Source: Desulfobacterium sp.
GTDB lineage: Bacteria > Desulfobacterota > Desulfobacteria > Desulfobacterales > Desulfobacteraceae
DNA length: 64,000 bases
Direction of reading: 5' to 3'
Assembly: GCA_030145245.1 (NCBI GenBank)
Contig: JAQYWC010000004.1
Coordinates: 1-64,000 of the forward strand
The notes under the pieces are model-generated. The model did not search any database. It saw only the letters and a program-made list of their open reading frames with translations, and was not told the origin of the DNA. Every line of letters begins with the position of its first letter. The stretch's first letter is position 1. Below, piece after piece: positions 1 through 8,935 of the stretch. The translations under genes and the position numbers were made by a program.

Positions 1-327
1 CAGGGCAGGCGAACGACGCCAAATTGCCATTTGCAAGGCATCCATGATCAGCTTTGTGGTCATCCGCTTGTTCATGGACCAACCGACAACCTGGCGCGAG
101 AAAAGATCTATGACTACGGCCAGATACAACCATCCTTCGTGGGTCCAAATGTATGTAATATCTGAAACATAAACCTTGTCCGGTTCTTTCACTTCAAACT
201 GTCGATTTAATAGATTCGGTGCCACTGGCAAATTATGCTTGCTGTCTGTCGTCACTTTAAATTTCTTTTTCTGCTTGGCGGCAACACCTGCCAACTTCAT
301 CAGTGTCCCTGCCTTGTAACGCCCACC
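1..327 (-). pseudogene. Fragment of an IS3-family transposase OrfB (DDE integrase core)
   Basis: Read on the minus strand, this stretch is open and contains the typical retroviral-integrase-like core of IS3 OrfB proteins: [20 protein letters not shown] followed by [15 protein letters not shown] and a [13 protein letters not shown] segment. The C-terminal part lies beyond the left edge of the window. The N-terminal part is missing: homology-like sequence starts at [14 protein letters not shown] and a TAG codon lies at 328-330, directly beside the inverted repeat of the next IS. I infer an older IS3-type copy that was cut when the neighbouring IS arrived or recombined. It is not a functional transposase as seen here. 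Confidence 0.85.
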
Positions 328-330
328 CTA

Positions 331-357
331 TGTGGCAGGATAGTTGTCGCCTCAACC
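331..357 (+). repeat. Left terminal inverted repeat of the IS3-family element
   Basis: This end reads TGTGGCAGGA then TAGTTGTCGCCTCAACC. Its inner part matches the reverse complement of the right end at about 14 of 16 positions. It begins directly after the broken OrfB fragment. Confidence 0.6.
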
Positions 358-403
358 CAGAACGAAACGATTCAATTTGAATAGGGCGACAAAGAGGTCA
401 GTG

Positions 404-907
404 ATGGCGAGATACACCCAAGAGTTTATAGAGAACATTATTCAAAAAATCCTTTTAAATCCAAACCGTTCTGCGGTAAGTTATGCCAGAGAAGCAAATA
501 TCCCAGTGTCAACGGTGTCAAACTGGGTCAGAAAATACAAAAAGAAGAATGGAGAAACAGTGGGTTCCAAAAAACAGGGCAGGCAATGGACAGCCGAACA
601 AAAATTTGAAGCGTTATTACAAACAGCTCCGATGAGCGAGGCTGAAAAGAGCGAATATTGCCGTAAAAATGGAATTTTCCCAGACCAGCTCGAAGAATGG
701 AAAAGAGACTGCATCTCAGGTTGCAGAAACAGCCCTGACCGCAAATATTTGAAAAAGGCAAAACAAACGGAACAAGATCTGAAACGGAAAACCAAGGCTC
801 TTGAAAAAGAATTAACCCGAAAAGAAAAGGCGTTGGCAGAGGCCGCAGCCCTTCTTGTGTTAAAAAAAAAAGCCCAGGAACTCTGGGGGGATCAAGAGGA
901 CGATTGA
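404..907 (+). CDS. IS3-family transposase OrfA (HTH DNA-binding subunit)
   Basis: A 167-residue protein beginning MARYTQEF. The start at 404 was chosen because an AAAGAGG ribosome-binding site lies just upstream; the longer open frame from 344 reads through the terminal repeat. The N-terminal half carries a helix-turn-helix of the transposase_8 type (SAVSYAREANIPVSTVSNWV). The C-terminal 40 residues are a charged coiled coil (KRKTKALEKELTRKEKALAE), the multimerisation leucine zipper typical of OrfA. In IS3 elements OrfA alone acts as a regulator, and as the OrfAB fusion it supplies DNA binding. The frame ends just after an A10 run that can shift ribosomes into orfB. Confidence 0.85.
   Translation: MARYTQEFIENIIQKILLNPNRSAVSYAREANIPVSTVSNWVRKYKKKNGETVGSKKQGRQWTAEQKFEALLQTAPMSEAEKSEYCRKNGIFPDQLEEWKRDCISGCRNSPDRKYLKKAKQTEQDLKRKTKALEKELTRKEKALAEAAALLVLKKKAQELWGDQEDD
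862..871 (+). promoter_or_regulatory. A10 slippery run, probable -1 programmed frameshift site
   Basis: Ten consecutive A residues occur near the end of orfA. The -1 frame is open from here through 904 into orfB with no stop (KKKSPGTLGGSRGRL before the orfB reading). This is the arrangement used by IS3 elements to make the OrfAB transposase. The slippage itself is inferred. Confidence 0.6.
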
Positions 908-1974
908 TCTCGTCCCAAGACAGGGAGAAGGCCATCTCCTTGGTCAAAACAGCTTGTGATGCTGGCGCTCGGCAATCCAAAGCCTGTGAAATATTGGGAA
1001 TATCTGAACGGACACTACAAAGATGGCAGAAGCCGGCGGCAAATGCAAAAGAGGATCAGCGCCGATACACCCAAAGGGTGCCAACAAACAAACTATCTGA
1101 AGAAGAGAAACAGGAAATACTGAAACTTTGCAACAGCCCAGAGTACAAGAGTCTTCCTCCGTCACAGATTGTTCCCATGCTTGCGGACAAGGGTGTTTAC
1201 GTAGCCTCTGAATCAAGTTTTTACAGAACTCTGCATGAACAGGGGCAGCAGACACATCGAGGGAAGAGCCAGACTTGTAAACGCAACAGACCAAAGGGTT
1301 TCACAGCAACAGAACCGAATCAAATCTGGACGTGGGACATTACCTATTTGCCAGCATCCATCAAAGGTGTTTTTTATTATCTATATCTGATTACAGACAT
1401 TTATAGTCGCAAGGTCGTTGCTTGGGAAGTCCATGATAAACAGAATGACGATTTGGCTTCACAGCTTGTAAAGCGTGCCTATTTATCAGAAGGCGTCGGC
1501 GGGAAAGAGATTGTTCTTCATTCTGATAACGGCTCTCCAATGAAAGGAGCCACCATGCTGGCGACCCTTCAGCACCTTGGTGTTATTCCATCATTTAGCC
1601 GTCCATCGGTAAGCAACGACAACCCATATTCAGAGGCACTGTTCAAAACCTTGAAATATACCCCCGTCTATCCGTCAAAACCATTTGATACAATAGATAT
1701 GGCCAGAGAATGGGTATTGAAATTCGTACGCTGGTACAACAACCATCATCGGCACAGCGGAATAAAATTTGTCACTCCCAGTGATCGACATAAAGGCATA
1801 GATAAGACGATTTTGGAAAACCGGGAAAAGGTTTACCAGAAGGCCAGAAAGAGAACCCCGGAACGTTGGAGCCGTAACATCCGGAATTGGGACATGATCA
1901 CAGAAGTAAATCTCAATCCAGAGCCTAAGAAGACCATAGATAAAGAGCAGCAGCACAGTGTTGCAAAAGCATGA
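904..1974 (+). CDS. IS3-family transposase OrfB (DDE catalytic domain)
   Basis: This 356-residue frame overlaps the orfA stop by four bases and could start at TTG 904, but is more likely translated as OrfAB by -1 frameshifting at the A10 run. An HTH-like N-terminus (QSKACEILGISERTLQRWQK) is followed by a DDE core: first Asp in TWDITYLPASIKGVFYYLYL, second Asp in LHSDNGSPMKG, and Glu in NDNPYSEALFKTLKY. The C-terminal WYNNHHRHSGIKFVTP block is the standard rve end motif. All three catalytic residues are present, so the element may be active. Length is normal for the family. Confidence 0.9.
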   Translation: MISSQDREKAISLVKTACDAGARQSKACEILGISERTLQRWQKPAANAKEDQRRYTQRVPTNKLSEEEKQEILKLCNSPEYKSLPPSQIVPMLADKGVYVASESSFYRTLHEQGQQTHRGKSQTCKRNRPKGFTATEPNQIWTWDITYLPASIKGVFYYLYLITDIYSRKVVAWEVHDKQNDDLASQLVKRAYLSEGVGGKEIVLHSDNGSPMKGATMLATLQHLGVIPSFSRPSVSNDNPYSEALFKTLKYTPVYPSKPFDTIDMAREWVLKFVRWYNNHHRHSGIKFVTPSDRHKGIDKTILENREKVYQKARKRTPERWSRNIRNWDMITEVNLNPEPKKTIDKEQQHSVAKA

Positions 1975-2130
1975 GGATCATGGTTTCATCCTTACACACC
2001 TTGCTTACAAACAACATGGGCAGAAAATCCTGTCAAGGCTGCGAGCGTGCGAGCACCCGAAGGGTTTGCCTTTACTGGATTTTATGAACATGTTTTAAAA
2101 AAGCAGGGGTGTGTAGGGGAAAATAAATAC

Positions 2131-2156
2131 GGTTCAGACGACAACTCTCTTGACAA
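2131..2156 (-). repeat. Right terminal inverted repeat of the IS3-family element
   Basis: Its reverse complement reads TTGTCAAGAG then AGTTGTCGTCTGAACC, matching the left end. It abuts an open frame that is clearly mid-gene mcrC sequence, which fixes the right boundary of the element to within a few bases. Confidence 0.6.
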
Positions 2157-3278
2157 CGACCGGGATCGTTTTCCTGGGGACATCGGTCCATAAAATTTGC
2201 TCATTATTGCGGTGTTATCTCTCTTGGTGGCCTGACCCTTGAAATATTACCTAAAATTTACGGGAAAGAGAAAGAACCCGGGGCATGCAGGCAAGCACTT
2301 GTCCGTATGCTTGTTCAAGCCAAACGGTTGCCACGGTTCAGGGGGGGCAGTGCAGCCATTGGTTTGCAGAAATACACCTTGCTTGACATCTTCATCCTCC
2401 ATTTTTGTGATCAGCTTCATGCCGAACTTATGCAGGGAATGATCCGTCTTTATGTGGAAAAAAAAGAGAATCTGAATGTGTTGCGCGGAAGGCTAAAAAC
2501 AGAGTTGCAGTTCAAGTACAACTTTGCCCATAGGGAACGTTTGTATTGCCAGTATGATGAATTGAGCAATGATAATCTTCATAATCGGATTATCAAATCC
2601 GTTTTAAAATCGATGCAAAAGGTAACTTTCGGAGTCGAGGCTCGTAAGCGATTGACCGAACTTTTAATGCGTTTTGCCGATATCGGTTATATCCCAGTGG
2701 ATATTCATCTGTTTGAGAATTTACAATTTGATCGATCCACAAGCCGGTACAAGGCGATATTCAAGCAATGCCGCTGGTTTGTCCAAGGCCTGCATCCTGA
2801 TGTCGTTGCCGGACAGAATACTTGTCTTTCAGTGCTCTTTGATATGAACCGGCTTTTTGAGGCATATGTTGCAAAAAAAATGCGACATATAGCCTGGACG
2901 GCAGGAATCCAGATGTGGGAACAGGGCCCGCAAAAATATCTGGCACAGCGTGTTGATAATGATGGGAAACTTTTTTTGATGAAGCCCGATATGGTCTTTC
3001 TTGGGCCAGAGAATCATCCGATTGCAATTGCCGATGCCAAATGGAAGCTGCTTGATGAAAAAGAAAAAAGACTTGGCATATCCCAGGTTGATCTTTATCA
3101 GATGAACGCCTATGCTACCCGTTATAAGGTTGACAAACTTGCTTTGATCTATCCATACCAGCAGCGATTGACAAAAACTGTAAAATTTCGCTTGCAGGAG
3201 ACAACAACAACGATCACGATCATTCCGATCGATGTTACCATAAAAGGGGAGGTGCCTATATCGTTTCTTGATTGTTGA
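2157..3278 (+). pseudogene. mcrC: 5'-truncated McrC-family restriction endonuclease subunit
   Basis: The reading frame is open from the IS boundary and already inside the protein: HYCGVISLGGLTLEILPKIY is the conserved McrC N-terminal beta motif, well upstream of the first internal ATG at 2307. Further on come the helical VHRERLYCQYDELS-type block (here AHRERLYCQYDEL), then FDMNRLFEAYVAKKM and the PD-(D/E)xK nuclease motif, with KPDMVFL and ADAKWK supplying the acidic and lysine residues. McrC is the nuclease partner of the McrB GTPase in modification-dependent restriction. The N-terminus, promoter and mcrB are all missing, so I call this a beheaded pseudogene, although the internal ATG could still give a partial protein of 323 residues. 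Confidence 0.85.
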
Positions 3279-3573
3279 ACCGAATGATATCAAAAGATAT
3301 CAGCCTGTATTTTTGCAGAATGGATGTATGGACTTTTATCCTAAGGGAGGGTTGTGATTAATCCCCCAAAAATAAATTGCCGGAGAACGTTTTTTTTTGT
3401 TATAACAATAAGATTTGAAATCGACTTCTTCTCATTCATTCAGTTTGAAAAAATAATGATCTGTGTTCATGAGACTCAAGAAAAGGCATTTCCGAGAAAT
3501 GCTCTTTACCGTTTTTTTTTGATAGTATGAATCCACTCGGGCATTACTGATGAAAAAAATATAGGAGGGCAAT

Positions 3574-4352
3574 ATGTCTAAGTCTTTTGAAATTAAAAAC
3601 AAGATCAAGCAAAACACACAAGTCCTTGATATGTTTTCTACTTCAGAGTTGATTAAAGCTTGGGAAGAAACTACAGGGGAAAAATTCCAGCAAACAGTTG
3701 GAGAAACAGTCCGTTTTAGCGCCAATAATGCTTCGGCACTGCTCGATATTCGTACAGTAATACGACTGATTAAAGATCTTGGCATTGATGGTAAGGTCAT
3801 TTTAAAAGCCATGAATGGAAAACAATACGTCATATTCAAAGGTTATGCGGGGAACCGCTCAATATTTACAGCTACACGTTACCTCGCCAACAATCCCAAG
3901 GTTGTTGATATGGCGATTGGCAAAGTGGGCGTTAACCGGATTATTATGGCAGGTGCGCGTCTGACCATTTTTATGGTCGTTCCTTTAAATGTATTGAATT
4001 ATATCCTCAGTGATCAGCAAACTATGATCCAACTGATAGGACACACCGCAACTGACTTGACTAAAGTTGGCGCTGCATCTGCTATTGCTTCTTTAGCAGC
4101 AACTGCCACAGCAACACTCACAACACTGGCGTTAGGCCCACTCGTTGTCGCCATTGTGGTAGGCGCCCAACTGCATTAGCGCTTGATGCATTGGATCGAC
4201 AATTTGGGGTTACCAATGCATTGATTAAAGCACTCGATGATGCTTATGATCGTTCAGTTGGAGAATTTGGACGAAAACTTTATCAGGTCGAACGACGACT
4301 AAAATGGCAAATTATGAATGGGCGACCAGTCGGTTTAGGTATGTTCTATTAG
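3574..4352 (+). pseudogene. AT-rich gene for an unrecognised membrane protein, frameshifted near its end
   Basis: A clear ribosome-binding site (GGAGGGCAAT) precedes ATG 3574. The frame gives 201 residues ending IVVGAQLH at 4179, but the -1 frame continues immediately with a plausible C-terminus (ALDALDRQFGVTNALIKALD up to a TAG at 4350-4352). A product of about 258 residues was probably split by a single indel near 4160. The visible part has a soluble N-terminal half (about 1-115) and two or three hydrophobic segments (about 128-150 and 165-198). Composition is much more AT-rich than the surrounding genes, which suggests transfer. I do not recognise the family. A colicin- or toxin-like membrane protein is only a guess from the neighbouring small membrane and secreted genes. 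Confidence 0.55.
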
Positions 4353-4355
4353 CAT

Positions 4356-4760
4356 ATGAATAAACTTACAGCACACATAATACTCGGTGTTTTAGATATT
4401 AGTGCAATAGTTGCCTGTTCTTATGTCTTTACTGAGTGGAACAATATAGCTCAACAAATAAACGTTGGCGCCGATCGTATCGTTGTACAAAACCTCATTG
4501 GCTTATACATAATGATGACTGTTGTTCCTGTGACCCATGTGTTATCTCTATTTCAATGGCAAGAAACTGGAAAAACATGGGCTAACCGTTTTCTGATGTT
4601 CTTTTTTTTACTTGTAGTGGCCGGCGCTTTTTCCTTAAGTCATTATTTTGAGAATAAACTATTAACTGGAGGATATTGTTACTGTGCCAACCAAAGCGAA
4701 ATGATGACCCTTTCAAAGTTCAAAACCTATGTCAGGGGAGATTTGAAATGCTTAGATTGA
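4356..4760 (+). CDS. Unrecognised small integral membrane protein
   Basis: A 134-residue protein with three hydrophobic segments at roughly residues 5-25 (HIILGVLDISAIVACSYVF), 47-67 (LIGLYIMMTVVPVTHVLSLF) and 77-97 (FLMFFFLLVVAGAFSLSHYF), followed by a short tail. It starts three bases after the presumed restored stop of the preceding frameshifted gene and overlaps the next start (4748), so the three form one AT-rich translationally linked cassette. Size and topology would fit an immunity-type inner-membrane protein or a DUF1240-like protein, but no diagnostic motif was seen. Confidence 0.6.
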   Translation: MNKLTAHIILGVLDISAIVACSYVFTEWNNIAQQINVGADRIVVQNLIGLYIMMTVVPVTHVLSLFQWQETGKTWANRFLMFFFLLVVAGAFSLSHYFENKLLTGGYCYCANQSEMMTLSKFKTYVRGDLKCLD

Positions 4761-5098
4761 ACTGCCTGATCGTCATTTTTTTAATTGTTAATTCATTTAC
4801 TTCCTATACGGAAGAGAACGGTAAAGCCATAATTCCCCTGCATTTACAGTGCGGTATTTATTATAGTGATTTCGAAGGTATTGAACATGCCGCTAAGTCC
4901 TTTAAGATAGTACTTACAGAAATGAAGCACAAACCCGGCGGTAGGATACTGCTCAGCCAGACAGACGATTATGAGTTCTGGGTCATGACCCATAGCGTGC
5001 AAACGATTAATGGCCAGCAGTTTATTAATAATTTTCAGGTCGCTATCAAAGACAAAGCGAGCAAATTGTTCATGCATGCCTTAAGCGACTCCTGTTAA
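4748..5098 (+). CDS. Unrecognised small exported protein of the AT-rich cassette
   Basis: A 116-residue protein. ATG 4748 was chosen because it is followed by a signal peptide (LRLNCLIVIFLIVNSFTSYT) and overlaps the preceding gene by 13 bases; the open frame also extends upstream to 4676. The mature part contains two cysteines (in HLQCGIYYSDF and the C-terminal LSDSC) that could form a disulfide. The family is not recognised. It shares the low GC of its two upstream neighbours and was probably acquired with them. Confidence 0.6.
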   Translation: MLRLNCLIVIFLIVNSFTSYTEENGKAIIPLHLQCGIYYSDFEGIEHAAKSFKIVLTEMKHKPGGRILLSQTDDYEFWVMTHSVQTINGQQFINNFQVAIKDKASKLFMHALSDSC

Positions 5099-5376
5099 AC
5101 ACCGGGAAGATTTCCAAAACATGCCAGAATCAGTCTGGTCGAGTATTATCCTGATTCATTCCTTGAAAAAGGTGAGTTGTTTTTTGATTGCAGGCATATT
5201 GAGTAGTACCAGTGCCTTTCCCCTGATAGCGCTGCTCCCTTTCTCCAAACCAAAGTTTTTAACAAATGATTTCAGGCTGGGGTCCAAAAGTGTTAAACTC
5301 CAGGGATACTCAGCGAACAATTCTCAGACGCCCATACTCCCGGTAAAATATTGTCAGAGGCACCTTCGGGGGAAAG

Positions 5377-7272
5377 ATGAAATTTTTAGATTTTCTTGAC
5401 AGCCGAAAAAAGATGCTGATCGGCGAAAAGGCTGCAGAGGTGCCTTGCGGCGCCTTGGGAAAGGCTTGCCAGGGGGTAAATTCCCTGGTGGGTATGGTAA
5501 CCCTTTTGTGGCTTGGATTGAGGTTCAGGAAATTTGTTCTTACGGCTAGACCTTTGACCCTCCATTTGGAAAACCAGATATTCCCGGAACTTGTGGCAAA
5601 ACGGCAAAGGTGGCTCCGGTTGATCCTGGAAACGGATCCGGGTGCGGGATCCGCTGTATCCGGGAAGGGAGGGGGCAGGTCTTACAGGTTTCCCGGAACC
5701 AATGATCTGGCTGTTCTTTTGAAGAAGATGGGAATCAGGGAGATGCGACTCAATACCAGCCTGGATTGCGACCAGATCCTCAAGGCCCTGCTTTTATACC
5801 GTCATGTGTCTGATTTGCTGTTTGCGGGGGCCACCTATCCATGCCGCTGTGATTCCTGTAAAAGAAAAAGCATGGCCGGATGCATGCTTGGCAAAGAGGG
5901 GCTTCACAGGTTCTGTTGTGATATCCGGTTTTCCCCGGATTCCGGCATCCTGGAGTTGGATTATACCTATTGTGAGCTGATTCTTTCCCGGATGGTCAAA
6001 AGCTATGTAACGGACCGGAGCGGGTTTGGGGACCATCGGATGTTTTTTGCCAAGGCGCCTGTGGTTGCCGGGGGGGCCTTTCTGATTTTACTGGTTCCCT
6101 TTTTATTTAATTCCGGGGAGATGAATCTGATCACTTTCTTCTGGCTGGGTCTGACACTGGTGGTTCCGGGATTTCTGTGGTTTGTCATGTACCTTTTGGG
6201 ATCGTTTTTTTATGAAAAAGAGCATGATGAGCTTCTGAAGTCGGAATATGTCCGGCAGGAACAGATTCTTGCCCGGTTTCCTGAAACTAACCCCAACCCT
6301 TTGGTCAAGGTGGGGGAGGGGGGAGAGGTGTTGTATGCCAATCCTGCTGCTTTGGATCTGGTTGATTCCTTTGAAGGGACTTTGGCCCTGGAGGATATTC
6401 TGCCAAGGGGGTTCGGGGATTATGTGGGACGAGGAGCGCAGACAGGGCGGTCCATGGAGGAGGTGGTGATTGACCGCAGGTACCTGAGGTATGTGATCTC
6501 GCCGTTTGCCGGGGATCTGTCCGCCATATTTGCCGGCAGTGATATCACGGATTTGAGGGTCACGGAAAAGAGGCTGCGGCATCTTAACGAACATCTTGAA
6601 AAGCTTGTTGATGAGAGGACGGTTCAGCTGGCTGAGACCCAGGATGCCACCATCGTCGCCCTTGCGGCTTTGGCTGAGGTGAGGGATCCTGACACCGGTG
6701 CCCATATCGAGAGAACAAGAACCTATGTGAAACTTCTAGCGGAAGAGCTTCGGAAAAAAGAGCCCTATCGGGAGGTCTTGTCTGATTTTATGATAAAAAC
6801 CCTCCATAACTCGGCTCCGCTCCATGACATCGGAAAGGTGGGGATCCGGGACGCCATTCTGCTTAAGCCGGACCGGCTGACCCGTGGGGAGTTCGAGATC
6901 ATGAAGAAGCATGCTGAACTTGGGGCCCAGGCCCTGGATGTGGCGGTTCAACGGCTGGGGTTTCATTCTTTCCTGGATATCGCCAAAGAGATCGCCTGGT
7001 TTCACCATGAGAAATGGGATGGCAGCGGGTATCCTGAGGGGCTTTCCGGGGAGGATATTCCGTTGTCTGCACGGCTCATGGCTTTGGCTGATGTCTATGA
7101 TGCCCTGCTCAGTGCCCGGGTCTATAAACGGGCTTTTTCCCATGAAGAGGCTGTTGCCCTGATCTGTGCCCAGAGGGGAAAGCAGTTTGCTCCTGACATC
7201 GTGGATGCTTTTGTTACAATTAAGGAAAGTTTTGTGGCCACGGCTGAAAAGTTTAAAGACAATGAGACCTGA
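5377..7272 (+). CDS. Membrane-bound PAS/HD-GYP cyclic-di-GMP phosphodiesterase-like protein
   Basis: A 631-residue protein preceded by GGGGGAAAG. Order: an N-terminal cytoplasmic region with a Cys-rich stretch (about 150-180, CRCDSCKRKSMAGC), two transmembrane helices near 226-280, a PAS-like domain about 300-395 ending SDITDLRVTEKRL, a coiled coil, then an HD-GYP domain about 420-610. The metal-binding HD is in LHDIGKVGIRDAILLKPDRL (about 480) and the signature HHEKWDGSGYPEGL (about 541-554) is intact. HD-GYP proteins hydrolyse cyclic di-GMP. The Cys cluster could bind metal or heme, which is inference. The next gene starts 8 bases downstream and encodes a solute-binding protein, so the two may be co-transcribed. 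Confidence 0.9.
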   Translation: MKFLDFLDSRKKMLIGEKAAEVPCGALGKACQGVNSLVGMVTLLWLGLRFRKFVLTARPLTLHLENQIFPELVAKRQRWLRLILETDPGAGSAVSGKGGGRSYRFPGTNDLAVLLKKMGIREMRLNTSLDCDQILKALLLYRHVSDLLFAGATYPCRCDSCKRKSMAGCMLGKEGLHRFCCDIRFSPDSGILELDYTYCELILSRMVKSYVTDRSGFGDHRMFFAKAPVVAGGAFLILLVPFLFNSGEMNLITFFWLGLTLVVPGFLWFVMYLLGSFFYEKEHDELLKSEYVRQEQILARFPETNPNPLVKVGEGGEVLYANPAALDLVDSFEGTLALEDILPRGFGDYVGRGAQTGRSMEEVVIDRRYLRYVISPFAGDLSAIFAGSDITDLRVTEKRLRHLNEHLEKLVDERTVQLAETQDATIVALAALAEVRDPDTGAHIERTRTYVKLLAEELRKKEPYREVLSDFMIKTLHNSAPLHDIGKVGIRDAILLKPDRLTRGEFEIMKKHAELGAQALDVAVQRLGFHSFLDIAKEIAWFHHEKWDGSGYPEGLSGEDIPLSARLMALADVYDALLSARVYKRAFSHEEAVALICAQRGKQFAPDIVDAFVTIKESFVATAEKFKDNET

Positions 7273-7279
7273 AGGTTCT

Positions 7280-8053
7280 ATGATACGCAGCGTCAAACAT
7301 CTGTTATTTATCTTTGCATTTTTATTCTTCAGCATATCATATATATATGCACAGGAACCCCTGGATTTTGTCACCATGGCTGACTTTCCCCCTTACTCCT
7401 ACCTTGAAAACGGAAAACCAACAGGTATTGATGTTGATATAATATATGAAATGGCCCATCGCGGGGGATTGAAAATTAAAATAGAACTTCTTCCATGGAA
7501 AAGAGTCATGCACTATACCGAGCATGGAAGAGCAGACGGTGCCTTTGCCGCTTTCAAATCCCCGGAAAGAGAAAAATTTGCCTATTATGTGCATACGCCG
7601 CTTCACAAGAGTACCTATAATATTTTTGTAAAAAAAGACAAGGAATTTCAATTTGACAACATTCAGGATCTGTATGGAAAAAGAATTGGAAAAAATTTAG
7701 GTTTCCATATCAGCAGCGAATTTGAACAAGCTGAAAAGGAAAGAAAAATCTTCATTCTGGAAGCCACCATGGAACTTAATTTTAAAAGACTCGTCCACGA
7801 CAGAATTGATGGTGTTGTGGGCAATATTAATGAGGTCTGGATGACTATTAAGGAACTGAATTTGTCCGGGCAAATAGTTCCGCTGCCCAAAGCGGTTCGG
7901 GAGCCGAGGGGGGCGTATCTGGTGATTTCAAAACATTCTGAAACTGAGGACAAAGAGAAACTTATTCAAACAATAAGTAATATACTCAGGGGGATGGAAG
8001 AAGATGGTACGATTGACAGGATAAATTCAACATATCTGCAAAAAAAACGGTGA
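7280..8053 (+). CDS. Periplasmic family 3 solute-binding protein
   Basis: A 257-residue protein. ATG 7280 is preferred over the long upstream extension because GAAGG lies just upstream and a signal peptide follows (SVKHLLFIFAFLFFSISYIY, cleavage after YAQ). The mature part has the PF00497-type pattern: FVTMADFPPYSYLENGKPTG IDVDI at the start, LPWKRVMHYTEHGRADGAF, KSPEREKFAYY, and LYGKRIGKNLGFH. Such proteins bind amino acids or other small solutes; no permease or ATPase gene is adjacent. The position directly behind an HD-GYP gene hints at a sensory rather than transport role, which is inference. Confidence 0.85.
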   Translation: MIRSVKHLLFIFAFLFFSISYIYAQEPLDFVTMADFPPYSYLENGKPTGIDVDIIYEMAHRGGLKIKIELLPWKRVMHYTEHGRADGAFAAFKSPEREKFAYYVHTPLHKSTYNIFVKKDKEFQFDNIQDLYGKRIGKNLGFHISSEFEQAEKERKIFILEATMELNFKRLVHDRIDGVVGNINEVWMTIKELNLSGQIVPLPKAVREPRGAYLVISKHSETEDKEKLIQTISNILRGMEEDGTIDRINSTYLQKKR

Positions 8054-8170
8054 TGGTAACAAGTTATGGTCAAAAAAGTCCATATCTCTGAAGGGTAATG
8101 ACAGCGGGATATGAGTGGCTAAAGAGGAGGGGTGAGCAAGGCTGAAAAAAACAATATGGAGGTACGCTCT

Positions 8171-8539
8171 ATGTTCAATCTTGAAGGACTTGGTAAGGTG
8201 GCCAAAACGATGTTTAATATCTTTTTGATATTTCTCCAATTGTTTATGGTTGCCGGGTATACGAGTATGGTTGCTTCAAAAGAAACGTTTAAAGAGATCA
8301 GTTCCAGTTTGTACCCGGATAGTAATTTTTTGATGAACAGCCAGTTCACGGAAATTTTGCTGTCATCGCCGGTTATGTGGGGGCTTTTTGCTGTTTTTAT
8401 CTTTAGTGTTGTCAAAGAGTTCTTGGTAAAAGATGAAAACCGCAAAAATATTATAAACGCAGGAATATTGTTGGGTCTGCTCTGCTTTTCTGCGGCGGTT
8501 ATATACCGCCTTTACTCTCCGGTCCTGAGTGCGGGTTAA
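8171..8539 (+). CDS. Unrecognised small membrane protein with three predicted helices
   Basis: A 122-residue product. ATG 8171 is chosen because a near-perfect Shine-Dalgarno (GGAGGT) lies 8 bases upstream, whereas the GTG at 8132 lacks one. Hydrophobic segments are at about 16-35 (FNIFLIFLQLFMVAGYTSMV), 65-83 (VMWGLFAVFIFSVVKEF) and 97-115 (AGILLGLLCFSAAVIY). No family was recognised. It stands alone between the solute-binding protein and a convergent small basic gene. Confidence 0.7.
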   Translation: MFNLEGLGKVAKTMFNIFLIFLQLFMVAGYTSMVASKETFKEISSSLYPDSNFLMNSQFTEILLSSPVMWGLFAVFIFSVVKEFLVKDENRKNIINAGILLGLLCFSAAVIYRLYSPVLSAG

Positions 8540-8574
8540 CAGCAGGTGACGGTTCTGTCAAATTGTACTTGCTG

Positions 8575-8772
8575 TCAGGGTGCAAGTATATCGATTTTAG
8601 ACAGATCGACTTTTTTAGCTGGTTTGTGTGAACTTGTCCATTCCGTAACCCGCTGCCACTCTTTTCTCTTTTCGGTGGCAACCCTTCGCTCAACACTGAA
8701 TTTTTCAGGATGATCAGCCTTTCTGCGATCACTGGAAGAACGGTTCGAAAGTTTTTTCTTTTTAAAAAGCAT
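8575..8772 (-). CDS. Small, highly basic protein of unknown function
   Basis: A 65-residue protein on the minus strand. ATG 8772 is chosen over 8796 because AGGAGG sits six bases before it. The sequence is dominated by Lys, Arg and Ser (MLFKKKKLSNRSSSDRRKAD) with no hydrophobic segment, so it may bind nucleic acid or be disordered. It converges on the membrane protein gene that ends at 8539. Confidence 0.55.
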   Translation of the reverse strand: MLFKKKKLSNRSSSDRRKADHPEKFSVERRVATEKRKEWQRVTEWTSSHKPAKKVDLSKIDILAP

Positions 8773-8911
8773 GTTGTACCTCCTGTTCAGAATCATTGTT
8801 CCTAATAAAAACTAATTCATTTTTTCCGGATAATCAATCAAACATTCGATAAAAGGTTGAAGCAGGGTCGAATCACTGATAGACAGGTATCTTTGACGGA
8901 GGAGATTCTGT

Positions 8912-8935
8912 ATGGGGCCGGGTAAATCGAAATGA
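8912..8935 (+). CDS. Mini-ORF overlapping the PIN-GNAT start (possible translational coupling)
   Basis: ATG 8912 has a strong GGAGGAGATTCT site and encodes only MGPGKSK before a TGA that overlaps the ATG at 8932 (ATGA). The following large gene has no good ribosome-binding site of its own, so re-initiation from this leader is plausible. This is inference. Confidence 0.35.
   Translation: MGPGKSK

Larger units (their letters stand above)
331..2156 (+). mobile_element. Complete IS3-family insertion sequence with two overlapping transposase frames
   Basis: The element is bounded by imperfect inverted repeats that share the core AGTTGTCGyCTsAACC (left 331-357, right 2131-2156) and contains orfA (HTH) and orfB (DDE) in the -1 frame relationship usual for IS3 elements. 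The left flank is another transposase fragment and the right flank is mcrC coding sequence, so no target duplication can be read. This suggests that a deletion or recombination followed insertion. The ends were set by eye and could be off by a few bases. Confidence 0.75.

Noticed and set aside
5121-5399. A 92-codon frame upstream of the HD-GYP gene
   Set aside because: It overlaps the start of the HD-GYP gene, has a poor ribosome-binding site and no recognised features.
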